A stretch of 64,000 nt of DNA from Torymus aiolomorphi (GCA_036365515.1 CM070874.1:168267297-168331296); one strand, 5' to 3'. Positions 11,742-21,979 are shown, counted from the stretch's first letter. A program made the numbers and translations. The notes: generated from the letters alone by a model not told the origin.

Positions 11742-11852
11742 ATGAGTGAAAGTGATATTGAAGAATACGCGCAGTGCATGCCGCCTGAAATTTGTAATCT
11801 CGCAGAAATCGTATCGTTGGATTTATTACCAACTAAATCTAAAGTACATTAA
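11742..11852 (+). pseudogene. Short frame resembling a tyrosine-recombinase N-terminus
   Basis: A 36-codon frame beginning MSESDIEEYA and ending LLPTKSKVH before a stop. The LLPTKSK motif recalls the start of insect Crypton-like or DUF3504 tyrosine-recombinase proteins, where LLPxKS is followed by a Tyr-rich helix. Only the beginning is present. This is recall from memory and weak. Confidence 0.3.
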
Positions 11853-11921
11853 AACATGTAATTAGTAAAAATAAGACACGCGGATAAAGAAAAAAAAATA
11901 GAAGAACGATTATTGAAAACG

Positions 11922-12020
11922 GTTACTTTTGCGCCCGCTTCGGCTACTTTTGCACCCGCTACCTACTTTTGCGCCCGCTTACCTACTTTTGCGCCCGCTT
12001 AGCTACTTTTGCACCCGTTG
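11922..12020. repeat. 19-bp minisatellite
   Basis: Five imperfect copies of CTACTTTTGCGCCCGCTTA with spacing from 13 to 19 bp. Lies between the short frame at 11742 and the right arm of the inverted-repeat element. Confidence 0.85.
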
Positions 12021-12320
12021 GTCTAAAACCGTTCACTTTTGGCCCTATTTTTAGGTTTAAAAAACGCGAAAATCGTGCCTGTGTTACAAAAAAGTATTTT
12101 CCCTAACAAAATTGGATTTTTTTCTCGCGCGAAATGTCGCCAGTTGGCATTTTTCGTCCAGGGGTGGCACAAACTGGCTTTTCTTCGTCTGGGAGGGCGC
12201 AAACTGGCTTTTTTTCGCGGCAAAGCCGTTTGTTGGCTTTTCTTCACCTTAGACGTATTTTTGGCTTTTCTTCGCCTGTAACTTCAAAGTTGGCTTTTTT
12301 TTTCGTGTCGCGCGATACTG

Positions 12321-12749
12321 TATGACATATTTTGGTCGCCAACTGTAAAACTTCGACTTTCCAATTATTAAATCTGGATTTTTATTTTTAAAGTCTTAGT
12401 ACATTTCTTTGACACTTCGAGTAAGAAAACGTTTAATTTTTTCTTTTTTTTTTTCAGATTTTTTAGGACTTTGTATCGAACAATTAAAGTCATCATTTAA
12501 AGAATATTCTATAGCATATAAAGAATATTCTGAGGCTTTATCAATCGAATGACCAGAGAATAAATTTTGCTCTGAATATATACCTTTGTTTTCTACGATA
12601 TTTTTCGCTTTATTCATCATGTACATTGTTACATTAGGAAAATAAGATAAAATTTCATTTTTTATTAAAGATAAAGTCAATAAAGTCAACATTTTTATTT
12701 TTTCTGATATCGTTGTACACTGTTGCAGAGATAAATCAATATTTTGCAT
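12321..12749 (-). pseudogene. Uncharacterised transposon-associated gene, copy B, N-terminal part
   Basis: Opens at 12749 with a helix-turn-helix-like region (SEKIKMLTLL, then FPNVTMYMMNKAKNIVENKG), as at the start of the same family as copy A. A TAA at 12394-12396 interrupts after KEMY; the frame then continues DFKNKNPDLIIGKSKF and WRPKYVI up to the inserted element at 12320. Its continuation is at 10207-10455. LINE-A begins about 120 bp away on the other strand. Confidence 0.6.
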
Positions 12750-12869
12750 CCACTCCTTTCAATGACATGAAGTTTCGGTTGACACGCTGGATTCAACAGA
12801 AATGCCATACATAGCATTACATTCAGTGTCAAGTTTATAAGAAAATTCTAAGAGTAGAACATAGAAAAG

Positions 12870-13603
12870 ATGGCGTCGGGAGGTGGGCAGCCTTCCGGAG
12901 AGCTGCCTGATAAAAATCAAGATGAAGTATATGAATTCCACCCAAACCAAAAAGTTTTATTTGTGATATGTATAGTGTGTGAAGAGGTTTATTATAAAAG
13001 TGACTATGCAAAGTGTAGAGACAAAAAATACATAAGTGATGTTTTTATGATATGTCCCAAACATGTGGAGCTCAACATAATCTTGAAAGACAGTAAAGTT
13101 AATCTTAGTGAATCTGCAAGAACATTAATTGTGAAAATTAAATGTATAAAAGAAGAACTAATTAAACAGCAAATCTTAAATGAAATATCTATTATAGAAA
13201 ATTCACGAAGAGTAGATGAATATGATAAACTTGATGCCACTATACTGTCTGAAAACGCGGAACTAGATAATCTACAAACTGAAAGTAAAATCTTAAAAGA
13301 ACTAAACCATGAACTTACTGACAAAAAGGCTATATTAAAAGAACTTTTAGAAAATATTAAAAACGGAAAGGTTAAAGATTCAGAAATAAAGCAGTATAAC
13401 CAAAAAACATATGCAGAAGTTATAACTGCGAAATCGCCAATTCAAACTAAAAGAATACCCTAAATAATAGTTAAAAACCTCAACAAAGAACCTAAATACT
13501 TCACTATATTATCTAAAAATATATGTGATTGTTTAATAGAAAAAAAAGATATACAAATTAAATATGTGAAAAAAGTGAATGACAGTGAAACTGAAATAAG
13601 AAG
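12870..13603 (+). pseudogene. LINE-A ORF1, first part
   Basis: Starts at ATG 12870. The N-terminal region has a PHD-like Cys/His pattern (ICIVCEEVYYKSDYAKC then MICPKH), followed by a long coiled coil rich in Glu, Leu and Asn. This is ORF1 of a CR1/Jockey-type LINE, an RNA-binding nucleoprotein partner of ORF2. It aligns along its length with LINE-B ORF1 at 20962-21525. A stop after KRIP (13461-13463) interrupts; coding resumes as IIVKNLNKEPKYF and runs to 13603, where a solo-LTR-like insert begins. The ORF1 zinc-knuckle part resumes at about 14700. Confidence 0.8.
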
Positions 13604-14699
13604 TGTAACACTCTGCTGGGGATCAGGGCACAGGTTCGCGGGTAATTAGGGTAGCAAAATAATTCTGGTTAACACACTAGAATTTATTCCATAAAAATAC
13701 TACTTAGACATAAAAATACACAATGGTACGTGCGTCCCTCGCACCGCAGAACTAATCGCCGGCTAGCAAAGCTGGAGCAACTACCCACTATCTCTATATG
13801 CAGCTTCAGCTCGAACTGAAGCAGTTTGCGCGGATTCGGAGTACGCGACTCCCGACGCGAACGCGCACGCACACACGTGAAGAAACTCGAAAGGAAAACT
13901 ATAAGGGAGACAAACCTCGGCCAGGCGATGATGCTGTGCAGCCCACTGGCCCCCTCTCTCTCATTGCGAAGGACGGGGCGATGACGAGATACGCGCGTCT
14001 CGGAGTCCGCTCGCAGGCTCTCTTTCTCTCTCGACGGCGATAGCTGTCCCGACGATCTCGGCGGAACGAACAGCGGTGAGGTGTCGGCAGCAATACGGTG
14101 AAGCACTCGTGGAGCGGCGTCATTGAGGCACGGGCGATCAATCAAGCTTTAGGCACACACGCGACACGGCTGTAGGCGGCAGAATGCCGGCTGGGAGTGT
14201 GTGCGCAGCTCTGCTGTGCCTCAGTTCACCGATCGGCCGTCTCCTTTACTGCGCGGCGTGCGAGCAGTCCTTATGGCAGACGATGCTCGCACGCGTCGTA
14301 AGTGTCGAACGGCCGATACGGCGCTGCGCCGCAGTGTCTCTCCTTCTTCGCTCGCGTCGACTGCTGCTGTCAGCAGCATGAGAGAGCGTGACCACGAGGC
14401 TCGCTATTTCTCCAGCTTCAGCTCTCCTCGCTGTAGCTGCTGCACGCCTCCTCGTTCCTGGCCAGCCTAGTACGAGAGGGGAAAAACCTCCAAAGGAGAT
14501 GCGCGCATGGACACGGGGTATGGGGAGGGACTGTACGCGCGTATGTGTGTGTGTGCATGTACGACATTGCGCATCGAGTCGTCGCTCGCCGCAACCACCG
14601 TGCACTTGTATCTTTGCGCATTCTATGTGATGTGCAATTTGCTACGTCACAGAAGTAAGAATGAAAGAAGTGCTATAGCAACAGCTTAGTTACTTAACA
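13604..14699 (-). mobile_element. Putative solo LTR inside LINE-A ORF1
   Basis: A 1.1-kb GC-rich block with TG...CA type ends: TGTAACACTCTGCTGG at the left and CTTAACA at the right. LINE-A ORF1 is present on both sides. The flanks AGAAG and AGAAA could be a damaged 5-bp duplication. Read on the minus strand it would end CCCCAGCAGAGTGTTACA, a typical insect LTR end. No internal genes. The many overlapping frames inside are by-products of GC-rich sequence. Confidence 0.55.
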
Positions 14700-15376
14700 A
14701 GAAACTTTCCGATAATTGTAAAACCATTATTGAAAGTATTGAATTACCTAAAAGGAAAATTGTTGGAGTTGATAACTATGCTAATAGGAGCTTGAAAGAA
14801 TTGGAAGAAGACTTGAACGAGAGGAACTTTAATGATTACAATGAACAGTGTAAAATACTGCACATAAATCATAAAGATGGTGATTCTAGAAAGATAAGCA
14901 TAATAGTAGAAGTGTCAAGAGAATTATACAAACACCTAAAAAATTATCAAGACAGAATTTTTATTGGACACGAATGCTGCAATGTATGGGATCTAATCAA
15001 CGTTAAGCCGTGTTTTAACTGTGGACGGTTTGGGCACAGTACAATGAAATTCATCTGCACAGTGTGATAAATCTGAAAATAGATGTATCAATTGCTTTTT
15101 TAGCAACTTCAAATACAGTACAACTTACGAGGTTAACCACATGGCTAATGATACGGAAAAATGTGCAATACTAAAAAATAAACTCAACAGATACATAGAT
15201 ATGACTGACTATCCGATAAAACCTGCTATACCAAGATACGTACGTAATGTAGAAAACAGCAGCAAAACTACTAAGGTAAAAACCGTGATCAATGTACTAA
15301 ATAAGAAAACTGCGAGTGGAGCTAGTGCATTGCAGCGTTCAAGCAGTTTGCAACGATCTCCCCAGCGAAAGGAATA
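14700..15376 (+). pseudogene. LINE-A ORF1, zinc-knuckle part
   Basis: Continuation of LINE-A ORF1. KIVGVDNYANRSLKELEEDLN is followed by CCHC-type knuckles (CFNCGRFGHS, then cysteines of a second unit in a shifted frame) and a conserved tail MANDTEKCAIL, DMTDYPIKPAIPRYV, all alignable with LINE-B at 20039-20953. A frame break near 15050 splits the knuckles (15067 stop; the frame restarts before 15141). Ends at 15375-15377 with TAA overlapping the ORF2 ATG. Confidence 0.8.
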
Positions 15377-15633
15377 ATGGATCAACACATCGACTTTGTA
15401 GAAGAATTACAAAAGGAAGTAGTAAGCGAAGAAATTTCTTATATGAATCTGAAAACTCTTAATGGAAATTTAAATAGAAATGATAGTCTTATACTACATG
15501 TTAATATTAGAAGCTTAAATTGTAATCGTGATAAATTGGAAGTTTTCATTAAGAGTTTAAAGATCAAACCAAATATAATTGTATGCACGGAAACTTGGAA
15601 TTTATTAAACTCTCAATTTTTCCAAATACAAGG
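15377..15633 (+). pseudogene. LINE-A ORF2, start of endonuclease domain
   Basis: Starts MDQHIDFVEELQ with its ATG overlapping the ORF1 stop, a layout LINE-B shares. HVNIRSLNCN and IIVCTETWN are the first motifs of an AP-endonuclease-like domain (Asn and Glu of the active site). Coding is cut at CAAGG (15629-15633) by the insert 15634-21974 and continues in frame from 21980. Confidence 0.85.
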
Positions 15634-16867
15634 TGTTACGTGCCTAATATCTTAATTTATTAATTTATTAATTTTTAATTTTATTAATTTATTATTAAAG
15701 CGTGCAACGATTGTTAATTTCATTGTAGCTCGCCATTGCGCAAAACAATTAGGAAATAAGAATTGCGCGATGACCAGGAATCGCTGCACTAGCAGGGCAA
15801 TGGCCTTGATCCAGCGCGACGACCGCGAGGAAACGCATATGCCGCGAGGAGAACAGGCGTTGTATTGGATCAGTGGCAGCACCTCCCGGGCTCCTCTCGC
15901 GCTCCCTCCCTTACCTGCGTCGATAGGATCTATGGGAGCGAGAGAGATAGCGAACGACTGTAGTGGGAGGGAATTTTCGCGGATCTAGGTGTGCGGGCTG
16001 CGAAAATTCGTTGCCATGACAGTCGAGTTAATTTATCAATAGAAGACAGTTGAGTTTAATTATCCATAAAGTACAGTCGCGTTTATTTTGTATCAATTAG
16101 TCAAACGTAATTTTTATAAGTGCCTATATTATTGTTATTGTACTACCATATTAAGTGTAAGAGTATTGTCATTGTGTACGAGAAAATTGTTACTATATTG
16201 GACTTACCACTTTGGACTACTGGACCACATTAAAAGAAAATAAAACTAAGGAACATGTGAACATTCAGCGAGTACCTTTATTTCAATCCAATACCGAATC
16301 CAATAAATATTATTCTATTAGCAACTGGGGAGATCATTAATCTACGACAAGGTAAGGATCCCTTATTTATCATCGGTAATTTACTCGGGCATTATTCCCT
16401 TACGTTTAATTATTAATACGTTTATTAATTGAATATCGGTTTTTTTCCTAACTTGCATATATTTGTTTGATCTATTTGTCTGTCGGATATATCTATTAGC
16501 CGTGTGTGATTTCTTTTATCGCGAAATTCGTAAAATAACTCCATAAACGCGGGAGGTAGTGGATCGAGGTTTCGTCGTTCGCTCGACCCCCACTTCTCTC
16601 TCACGCTCTCTCTCTCTTTACGCGATACGGCATGCGCGGGAGGTAGTGCATCGAGGTTCCGTCGCTTCGTTAATATTATCTTTTGTTACCAATAATTAAT
16701 TAGCATAAATTCGTTATTGTGACTATCTTCATGATTGTATCGCCGCGCGTTTATTTAACAAATAATAATAATAAATAAATGGTTTCATATATATTCACGC
16801 ATGTAAATAATTAATAGTAAATTAATACTAATATAATAACATAAATATTTTTGTTTTATTATAATAA

Positions 16868-16870
16868 TAT

Positions 16871-16909
<39 letters not shown>
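16868..16909 (-). repeat. TAAA-type microsatellite tail of LINE-B
   Basis: About ten TTTA units on the plus strand, that is TAAA repeats at the 3' end of the minus-strand LINE. This fits target-primed reverse transcription of a LINE with a simple-repeat tail. The 3' UTR, without genes, spans about 16910-17327. Confidence 0.85.
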
Positions 16910-16911
<2 letters not shown>

Positions 16912-17327
16912 CAGAAAAGTTACAATGCAGTTTACAAAGTAAAATCTATTAGAGGTAAACATTGTTACCTGTACAATAGTCTGGTTGCATACAACTAATA
17001 CTATATCTATAACTTAAAACTAACAGATTACTCATTCGAGTAACATAAACATTTTCAAAAACTTTATTTCATTTAACAATTTATATATTCTATAAATAAA
17101 ATCCGCCAAAACGTAATATTATAATCTTCATTTTTCCAAAAGTAAACAGTGAAAATGATATGAAGTTGTGCGTAATGTTACAATTAAATGTTATTATCGA
17201 AAGAGCTTTTGTTTTAATTTGTACTTAATTGTACTCTTCTTATAATTTAAAATTTTGAGATCATTAGGCAATTCGTTAAATACCCTCATAGCTTCTACCA
17301 GACTATCTTTATCACTAATAGCTTTGG

Positions 17328-19454
17328 TCATTTTAGGTAGTTGTAGGGATTTTTTCTAGTATTGCGTTTTATTGTAAGAAAAGCATCTTTTAGATTATTA
17401 TAATGATAGCATAAGGATTCTAGAGTGAACATTTGTTCTATTTTTAGCGGAGTGTTGTGCACCTGGAATTTATTTTTGGCAATGATTTTGAGCAATTTAT
17501 TTTGGATTTGTTGTATTATTTTAATTTCTGTTCTACAAGCACCCCCCCAAGCAATGATGCCATAGTTTATAACATTATGAAAGAAGGAGTAATAAATAAT
17601 CATCAATGCGTTTGTATCCATAATTTTTCTTAGCTTTGCGAGTATAAATATTAAATATTTTGTTCTGTTAATTAAATATTTAATGTGACTATCCCATTTC
17701 ATATTAAAGTCGAAAATTAATCCCAAGTACTTGTAACATTCTGTTCTAGTTATTTGCTGATTTTGTATATTTATATTTACATTAATTGGGACACTATCAC
17801 GATAGTTACCGAAAGTTATAAACTTAGTTTTTTGTATATTTAGGGATAGCTTATTTAAAGCAAGCCATTCCGCCGCTTGATCTAGTAGTTTGTTTATTCT
17901 ATCCTGCGCCATTGACCACGTGTCTTCACTAGAAATGATGACAGTGTCATCAGCGTAGGACAGAATAGACCCTTCCGGCATATCTCTCAATAGATCGTTT
18001 ACATATAATATAAAAAGTATCGGTCCTAATATTCTTCCCTGTGGAACCCCACAAGATACATATTTGTATTCACTTAATTGGTTTTGTATTCGAATTTTTT
18101 GTTGTCTATCGGAGAGATAGCTTTTGAACAAAAGTAAGACCTTTCCTCTTATTCCATAACGTTCTAATTTGCTAAGTAATATGTCATGGTTAACAGTATT
18201 GAACGCTTTTGCCAGATCTAAAAAAGTAGCAATAATACGTTTGCTTTTATCTAGATTTTGATAGATTTTATGTGTTATGTAGTTAAGTGCATCCGCCGTA
18301 CCTTTGTTTTTAACAAAGCCATATTGGTGTTCAGAAAGTATTTGATGTTTTTCCAAAAAAGTATAAAGTCTGTTATAAAGTATTTTTTCAAAAATTTTGG
18401 CAACATTGGATATTAGAGATATTGGTCTGTAGTTAGAAATGCATGATTTGCTTCCAGCTTTGTGGATAGGGACAACTTCGGCACTTTTGAGATTATCTGG
18501 CCAGATAGACTTTTCAATACTCAAGTTGTATATATGTTCTAAAGGAATAATTATGTAGTTTGCTAACGTCTTTAAAATTTTTGTATTTATATTATCTACA
18601 CCTCCAGCTTTGTTTTTCATGTTACGTATAATTGTATTTATTTCAAGTGCATCAGCGGGTTCTAAAAACATTGATTTGTTATTTGGTTTAGGCATATTCA
18701 ATCTTTTATTTGTAGGTTGTATAATTTTTTTACTTACTTCAGATCCTACTTCACAAAAATACTTATTCATAACATTAGCAATTTCCCTTTGATCTTCTAT
18801 TTTTTTATTGTCTTGATCGTAAATATTAATTATATTATTTGATTGCACTTTGTTTTTTCCTAATTTCTTATTTATTAAGTTCCACAGTTGTCTAGGATTG
18901 TTGTCACATTTTTTAAACGTTTCGAAGTCAAATTTGTGTTTGGCATCTTTAATAATCTTATCTAATATTTTACAATAGTCCCTGTATTCTTTTTTTGCGG
19001 ATTCACTAGTTGGGTTTCTTTTAAAAATATTATATAAAGTTTCTTTAGTTTTACATGATATTATAATTGCGTTTGTGATCCATATCTTTCTAGGAATCAT
19101 ATTTTTTTGTTTATTTTGTTTTTGTGAAAAAGTTGCCTTCTCAACACATCTATTCACTAGTTCAACTAATAACTCTGAGGCAGAGTTAGGATTTTGTATA
19201 GTCAAAATCGAATTCCAGTCTATGCTTCTAGCTACGTTAATTAGTTTTTTATAATTTATGGTTTTATTGTTCTGCTTTCTTGAGTCGCTATGTATTATAT
19301 GATCGAAAGTTAAAAACAAAGGGTAGTGATCAGTAAATGGAGTAGTTATTTTGTAGGCTTTTGTTGTTAGATTTTTACTTTTTAGATACATATTATCGAT
19401 ACATGAACCCCGAAGATATTTTCTGGGTCTGGTCGTGTGACTCCAAGGAAACAT
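17328..19454 (-). CDS. LINE-B ORF2, reverse transcriptase
   Basis: A long uninterrupted frame covering the endonuclease end and the whole RT. After GSCIDNMYLKS and FTDHYPLF (last endonuclease motifs) comes a linker, then RT motifs: GGVDNINTKILK, AEVVPIHKAGSK, NYRPISLIS, FLDLAKAFNTVNHD (catalytic Asp), GVPQGRILGPILFILYVND, SYADDTVI (catalytic Asp pair) and KTKFITFG. The C-terminal part has the AWGGACRTEIKIIQQIQNK segment seen in CR1/Jockey elements. The first codons (MFPWSHTTRPRKY) are in the wrong frame relative to the endonuclease, so the true protein starts at about 20060 and a one-base change near 19420 splits it. Makes cDNA at the nicked target. Confidence 0.9.
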   Translation of the reverse strand: MFPWSHTTRPRKYLRGSCIDNMYLKSKNLTTKAYKITTPFTDHYPLFLTFDHIIHSDSRKQNNKTINYKKLINVARSIDWNSILTIQNPNSASELLVELVNRCVEKATFSQKQNKQKNMIPRKIWITNAIIISCKTKETLYNIFKRNPTSESAKKEYRDYCKILDKIIKDAKHKFDFETFKKCDNNPRQLWNLINKKLGKNKVQSNNIINIYDQDNKKIEDQREIANVMNKYFCEVGSEVSKKIIQPTNKRLNMPKPNNKSMFLEPADALEINTIIRNMKNKAGGVDNINTKILKTLANYIIIPLEHIYNLSIEKSIWPDNLKSAEVVPIHKAGSKSCISNYRPISLISNVAKIFEKILYNRLYTFLEKHQILSEHQYGFVKNKGTADALNYITHKIYQNLDKSKRIIATFLDLAKAFNTVNHDILLSKLERYGIRGKVLLLFKSYLSDRQQKIRIQNQLSEYKYVSCGVPQGRILGPILFILYVNDLLRDMPEGSILSYADDTVIISSEDTWSMAQDRINKLLDQAAEWLALNKLSLNIQKTKFITFGNYRDSVPINVNINIQNQQITRTECYKYLGLIFDFNMKWDSHIKYLINRTKYLIFILAKLRKIMDTNALMIIYYSFFHNVINYGIIAWGGACRTEIKIIQQIQNKLLKIIAKNKFQVHNTPLKIEQMFTLESLCYHYNNLKDAFLTIKRNTRKNPYNYLK

Positions 19455-20070
19455 GGGGTATACTCATGTTCTAAAAGATGATTCAAAAAATCTTGGCTTA
19501 AAGTCATGTCATATGCACTATCAAGAGATTTGCTCATTATATTAATATTGAAGTCTCCGATTAACCAATGATTTTTACTGTTTATATAATTCATAATGTA
19601 TTTTTTACACTCAAAATAAATTCTGTTTTCGAGATGTCATGGCATCTGTAGACAGCCGAGATTATTAACTCATCTTTATTTTTTAGTCTAATTCTGGAAC
19701 ATAGAAAACTAACTCTATCAATTACTATTGTTTCTGTGTCTTCAAATATTTTACTATTTATATATACAAGAACCCCGTCGTTTTGGTTAATTCTACTATT
19801 ATTATAAAAAATTTTGTAATTAGGTAATTGATATTGTTTATAGTTTTCCAGTTTTCTAGTCTCTGTACAAACAATTACACATGGTTTAACATACAGACTC
19901 TCAATAATAATTTCTAGATTTTTTAGATTAGCATTTATGCTTCTTATATTTACATACATAATTAGATTATTTTGGCCTGTTAGATTATTGTTGAGAGTCT
20001 GCATGTTAGCGCAGCTACATTCACGTTGTAAGAAGTTTTCAATGTCTTGCTGGACTTGATCCATTATCAT
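19382..20070 (-). pseudogene. LINE-B ORF2, AP-endonuclease domain
   Basis: MYVNIRSINAN, VCTETRKL, NDGVLVYIN, SAVYRC and WLIGDFNINIM are AP-endonuclease motifs (active-site Asn, Glu, then GDFN). The domain starts at MDQVQQDIENF near 20062, overlapping the end of ORF1. Two single-base breaks occur: in an A-run near 19600 and near 19420 before GSCIDNM, where the RT frame takes over. Confidence 0.85.
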
Positions 20071-20953
20071 TTAGCGATTCTCTCGAAGACTGCAAGCCCA
20101 AGGGGGCAATGGATAAAACAGATTGACTCATTGACATTGCAGTAACAGTATGTGGCTGTGTTTGATTAGTTGTAATTTTGATGTTTTCTACTTTACCGAT
20201 GAGTCTGGGTACATAAGGCCTCACTGGGTAATCTGTCATATCTATATCTCGGTTGATTTTACCTTTTAAGATTTTGCATTTCTCACTGTCATTCGCCATG
20301 TGGTTAACCTCAAAATTCGTTTTATATTTAGTGTTGCTGTAGAAACAATTTACACATGTGAAATTATCTTTTATTTGACATTGTGCTGATATATGAGATC
20401 CTGCACATTTTAAACATGTTAAATCATTAGAGCACTTATTTAAATTATGTCCAAAACGTCCACACTTGTAACATGGCTTGATATTTATTAAGTCATATAT
20501 TTTACAGTTTTGATATCCTACGTAGATTTTATTATTATAACATTCTCTTATTATCTTGTATATCTCCGAAGGAACTTCAATAATAGCTGTTATTGTATTA
20601 TTTTTGGTATTTTTATAAGTACTTAACACTACACATTTTCCATCACAGTCTTTAAAATTTCTTGTGTTGATGTCACTTTCTAATTCTTCATCATTCATAT
20701 TTTCAAAATTGTCTATACCCACCACCTTTATTTTCGGTTTAGAGATGCTTTCTGTTCCTATTTTACACTTATCCGACATTTTACTACTTAAAATTTTGGC
20801 TGCTTTATTGGTACCATCTTCGTTAAGGTAGTTAATGTTGATTTCCTTGTTATTTTTTACCTGTAAACTTTTCGTGTTGATTGTTTTTTCTTTCGTTAAA
20901 TAGTGGGTAACCCTTTTTTTAATTTTGTTTATGTCGTCGTCCTCATTTTTCAT
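20039..20953 (-). CDS. LINE-B ORF1, zinc-knuckle part
   Basis: About 300 codons. The central part is shared with LINE-A (KIKVVGIDNFENMNDEELESD), followed by CCHC knuckles CYKCGRFGHNLNKC and CLKCAGSHISAQC plus a further CVNC cluster. The tail has DMTDYPVRPYVPRL. Likely binds element RNA. Its start is a continuation of the upstream frame 20962-21525; the two are separated by one base in an A-run near 20975. Confidence 0.85.
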   Translation of the reverse strand: MKNEDDDINKIKKRVTHYLTKEKTINTKSLQVKNNKEININYLNEDGTNKAAKILSSKMSDKCKIGTESISKPKIKVVGIDNFENMNDEELESDINTRNFKDCDGKCVVLSTYKNTKNNTITAIIEVPSEIYKIIRECYNNKIYVGYQNCKIYDLINIKPCYKCGRFGHNLNKCSNDLTCLKCAGSHISAQCQIKDNFTCVNCFYSNTKYKTNFEVNHMANDSEKCKILKGKINRDIDMTDYPVRPYVPRLIGKVENIKITTNQTQPHTVTAMSMSQSVLSIAPLGLQSSRESLNDNGSSPARH

Positions 20954-20961
20954 TTGAATAA

Positions 20962-21525
20962 TTATTTTCGGTATGCGTTTTTTAAGGGTTTACTGTTAAT
21001 TGTAGCTTCAGCATACGTTTTCTTGTTAGTTGTTACTTCTGAGTTTACTTTTTCTTTTTCAGCATTTAGAAGTTCCCTGAGTAAATAATTTTTCTCTTGT
21101 AGCTCCTTGTTAAGTTCTCTTAATAGAGTTGTTTCAATTTTTAAATTTTCCAGTTCAGTGTTATTATCAAAGATTGTTTCATTATGAGGGTCTTCAACGT
21201 TAGTACCATTGGCAGCTGCAATTTCATCTAGTATTTCTTTTTGTATTACCTCTTTTCGTGTAGCTTTTATTTCCGCTATTATCAATTTTACATCGTCACT
21301 CAAGGTATCCACGTTGAAATTTGAGGTTAGTTTCAGATGCGCATGCTTCGGGCATACTGCCAAGATTTCACCAATTCTTTTTGTGTTTTTCAATATATCA
21401 AAACAACTAAAGTGGTAAGGATCCTCACAAAAAAAACAAACTATCGCACCAAATCTGGCACTAGAATGACACTTATAATATTTATCAGGCGGCTTACCGG
21501 CGGGGGCTGTATGCTGCCCCGCCAT
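20962..21525 (-). CDS. LINE-B ORF1, PHD-like finger and coiled coil
   Basis: Starts at ATG 21525. A PHD-like Cys/His finger (CFFCEDPYHFSCFD then AVCPKH) is followed by a coiled coil ending near KKTYAEATINSK. The same order is present in LINE-A at 12870. A stop after AYRK is produced by a one-base change in an A-run; the other frame (RIPKIII) continues into the zinc-knuckle part. A PHD-like finger may direct chromatin binding; that is inference. Confidence 0.82.
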   Translation of the reverse strand: MAGQHTAPAGKPPDKYYKCHSSARFGAIVCFFCEDPYHFSCFDILKNTKRIGEILAVCPKHAHLKLTSNFNVDTLSDDVKLIIAEIKATRKEVIQKEILDEIAAANGTNVEDPHNETIFDNNTELENLKIETTLLRELNKELQEKNYLLRELLNAEKEKVNSEVTTNKKTYAEATINSKPLKNAYRK

Positions 21526-21979
21526 CTTGAACGGTTTTAAAGATATTCCGACTAAACAATTAACATCTAAATTAAAATATATTACTAAACCCTAGTCCGG
21601 ATTTCCCCCATGCAATAAGTAGCTGGGTTGATTCATTCTAGCATGAATCGGCAAAACTACTGAAGATTGGGATATACGATCCGTCGAGATTTAGGACTAA
21701 CACAAGTAAAGTGTCCCACAATAGCCTCAGATACACAAGGAAGAACAAGATTAAAAGGATTATGAGGATATAACAGGTATCGTACGGAACAAGTGAGGGA
21801 ACCCAGCCCTCATATTAGCCCTTTTCCTAGGAGTAGATTTCAATTCTTTGTGTAGTTACCGGAATCAAGGCTAGTTAGCATTATAGGTAAAAGGAATGAT
21901 AGATGTCCTGGGGCGACATCCAAAAATTTATAGTTCTGCCCTTACGTGCGAGAAATCTAACCTCTCACGTAACACAAGG

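Larger units (their letters stand above)
10456..12320. mobile_element. Inverted-repeat element inserted in copy B
   Basis: A 1.87-kb insertion flanked by TATG on both sides (10452-10455 and 12321-12324). Its outer arms (about 10456-10715 and 12085-12320) are inverted copies built from 30-bp units with a GAAAAAAAGCCA box and TCGCGCG near each tip. The left arm continues without a break into an inner arm (about 10700-10830) matching the inverse of about 11140-11260. On the right the two arm parts are separated by about 830 bp of extra DNA (about 11261-12085). No transposase is present, so it is non-autonomous. Superfamily not assigned. Confidence 0.7.
16868..21545 (-). mobile_element. LINE-B, CR1/Jockey-type non-LTR retrotransposon, near full length
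   Basis: Minus-strand element with ORF1 (PHD-like finger, coiled coil, zinc knuckles), ORF2 (AP endonuclease, RT) and a 3' tail of TAAA-type repeats at 16868-16909. It is close to full length but has about three single-base frame breaks (near 20957, 19600 and 19420). It sits inside the TGTTACG element. Clade assignment is from RT style only. Confidence 0.88.
15634..21974. mobile_element. LTR-like element (TGTTACG...CGTAACA) containing LINE-B
   Basis: Inserted in LINE-A ORF2 with a perfect 5-bp duplication CAAGG (15629-15633 and 21975-21979). The ends are TGTTACGTG and CACGTAACA. With LINE-B (about 16868-21545) removed, about 1.67 kb remains and the left and right parts are not copies of each other. 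I therefore read it as one solo LTR of a Gypsy-like element split by LINE-B. A deleted element with unequal ends is the alternative. A 30-bp imperfect duplication (GCGGGAGGTAGTG...) occurs at 16548 and 16636. No element genes remain. Confidence 0.7.

Noticed and set aside
10395..12325. Frames containing TGFFSS-like repeats
   Set aside because: They translate the 30-bp repeats in the arms of the inverted-repeat element and occur symmetrically on opposite strands.
189..12749. Copies A and B as one gene with a 9-kb intron
   Set aside because: Both contain the CxxxxCxxC block, so they are two copies rather than successive exons.
13684..14630. Several overlapping frames on both strands
   Set aside because: GC-rich solo-LTR-like DNA inside LINE-A ORF1; no domain and mutually overlapping.
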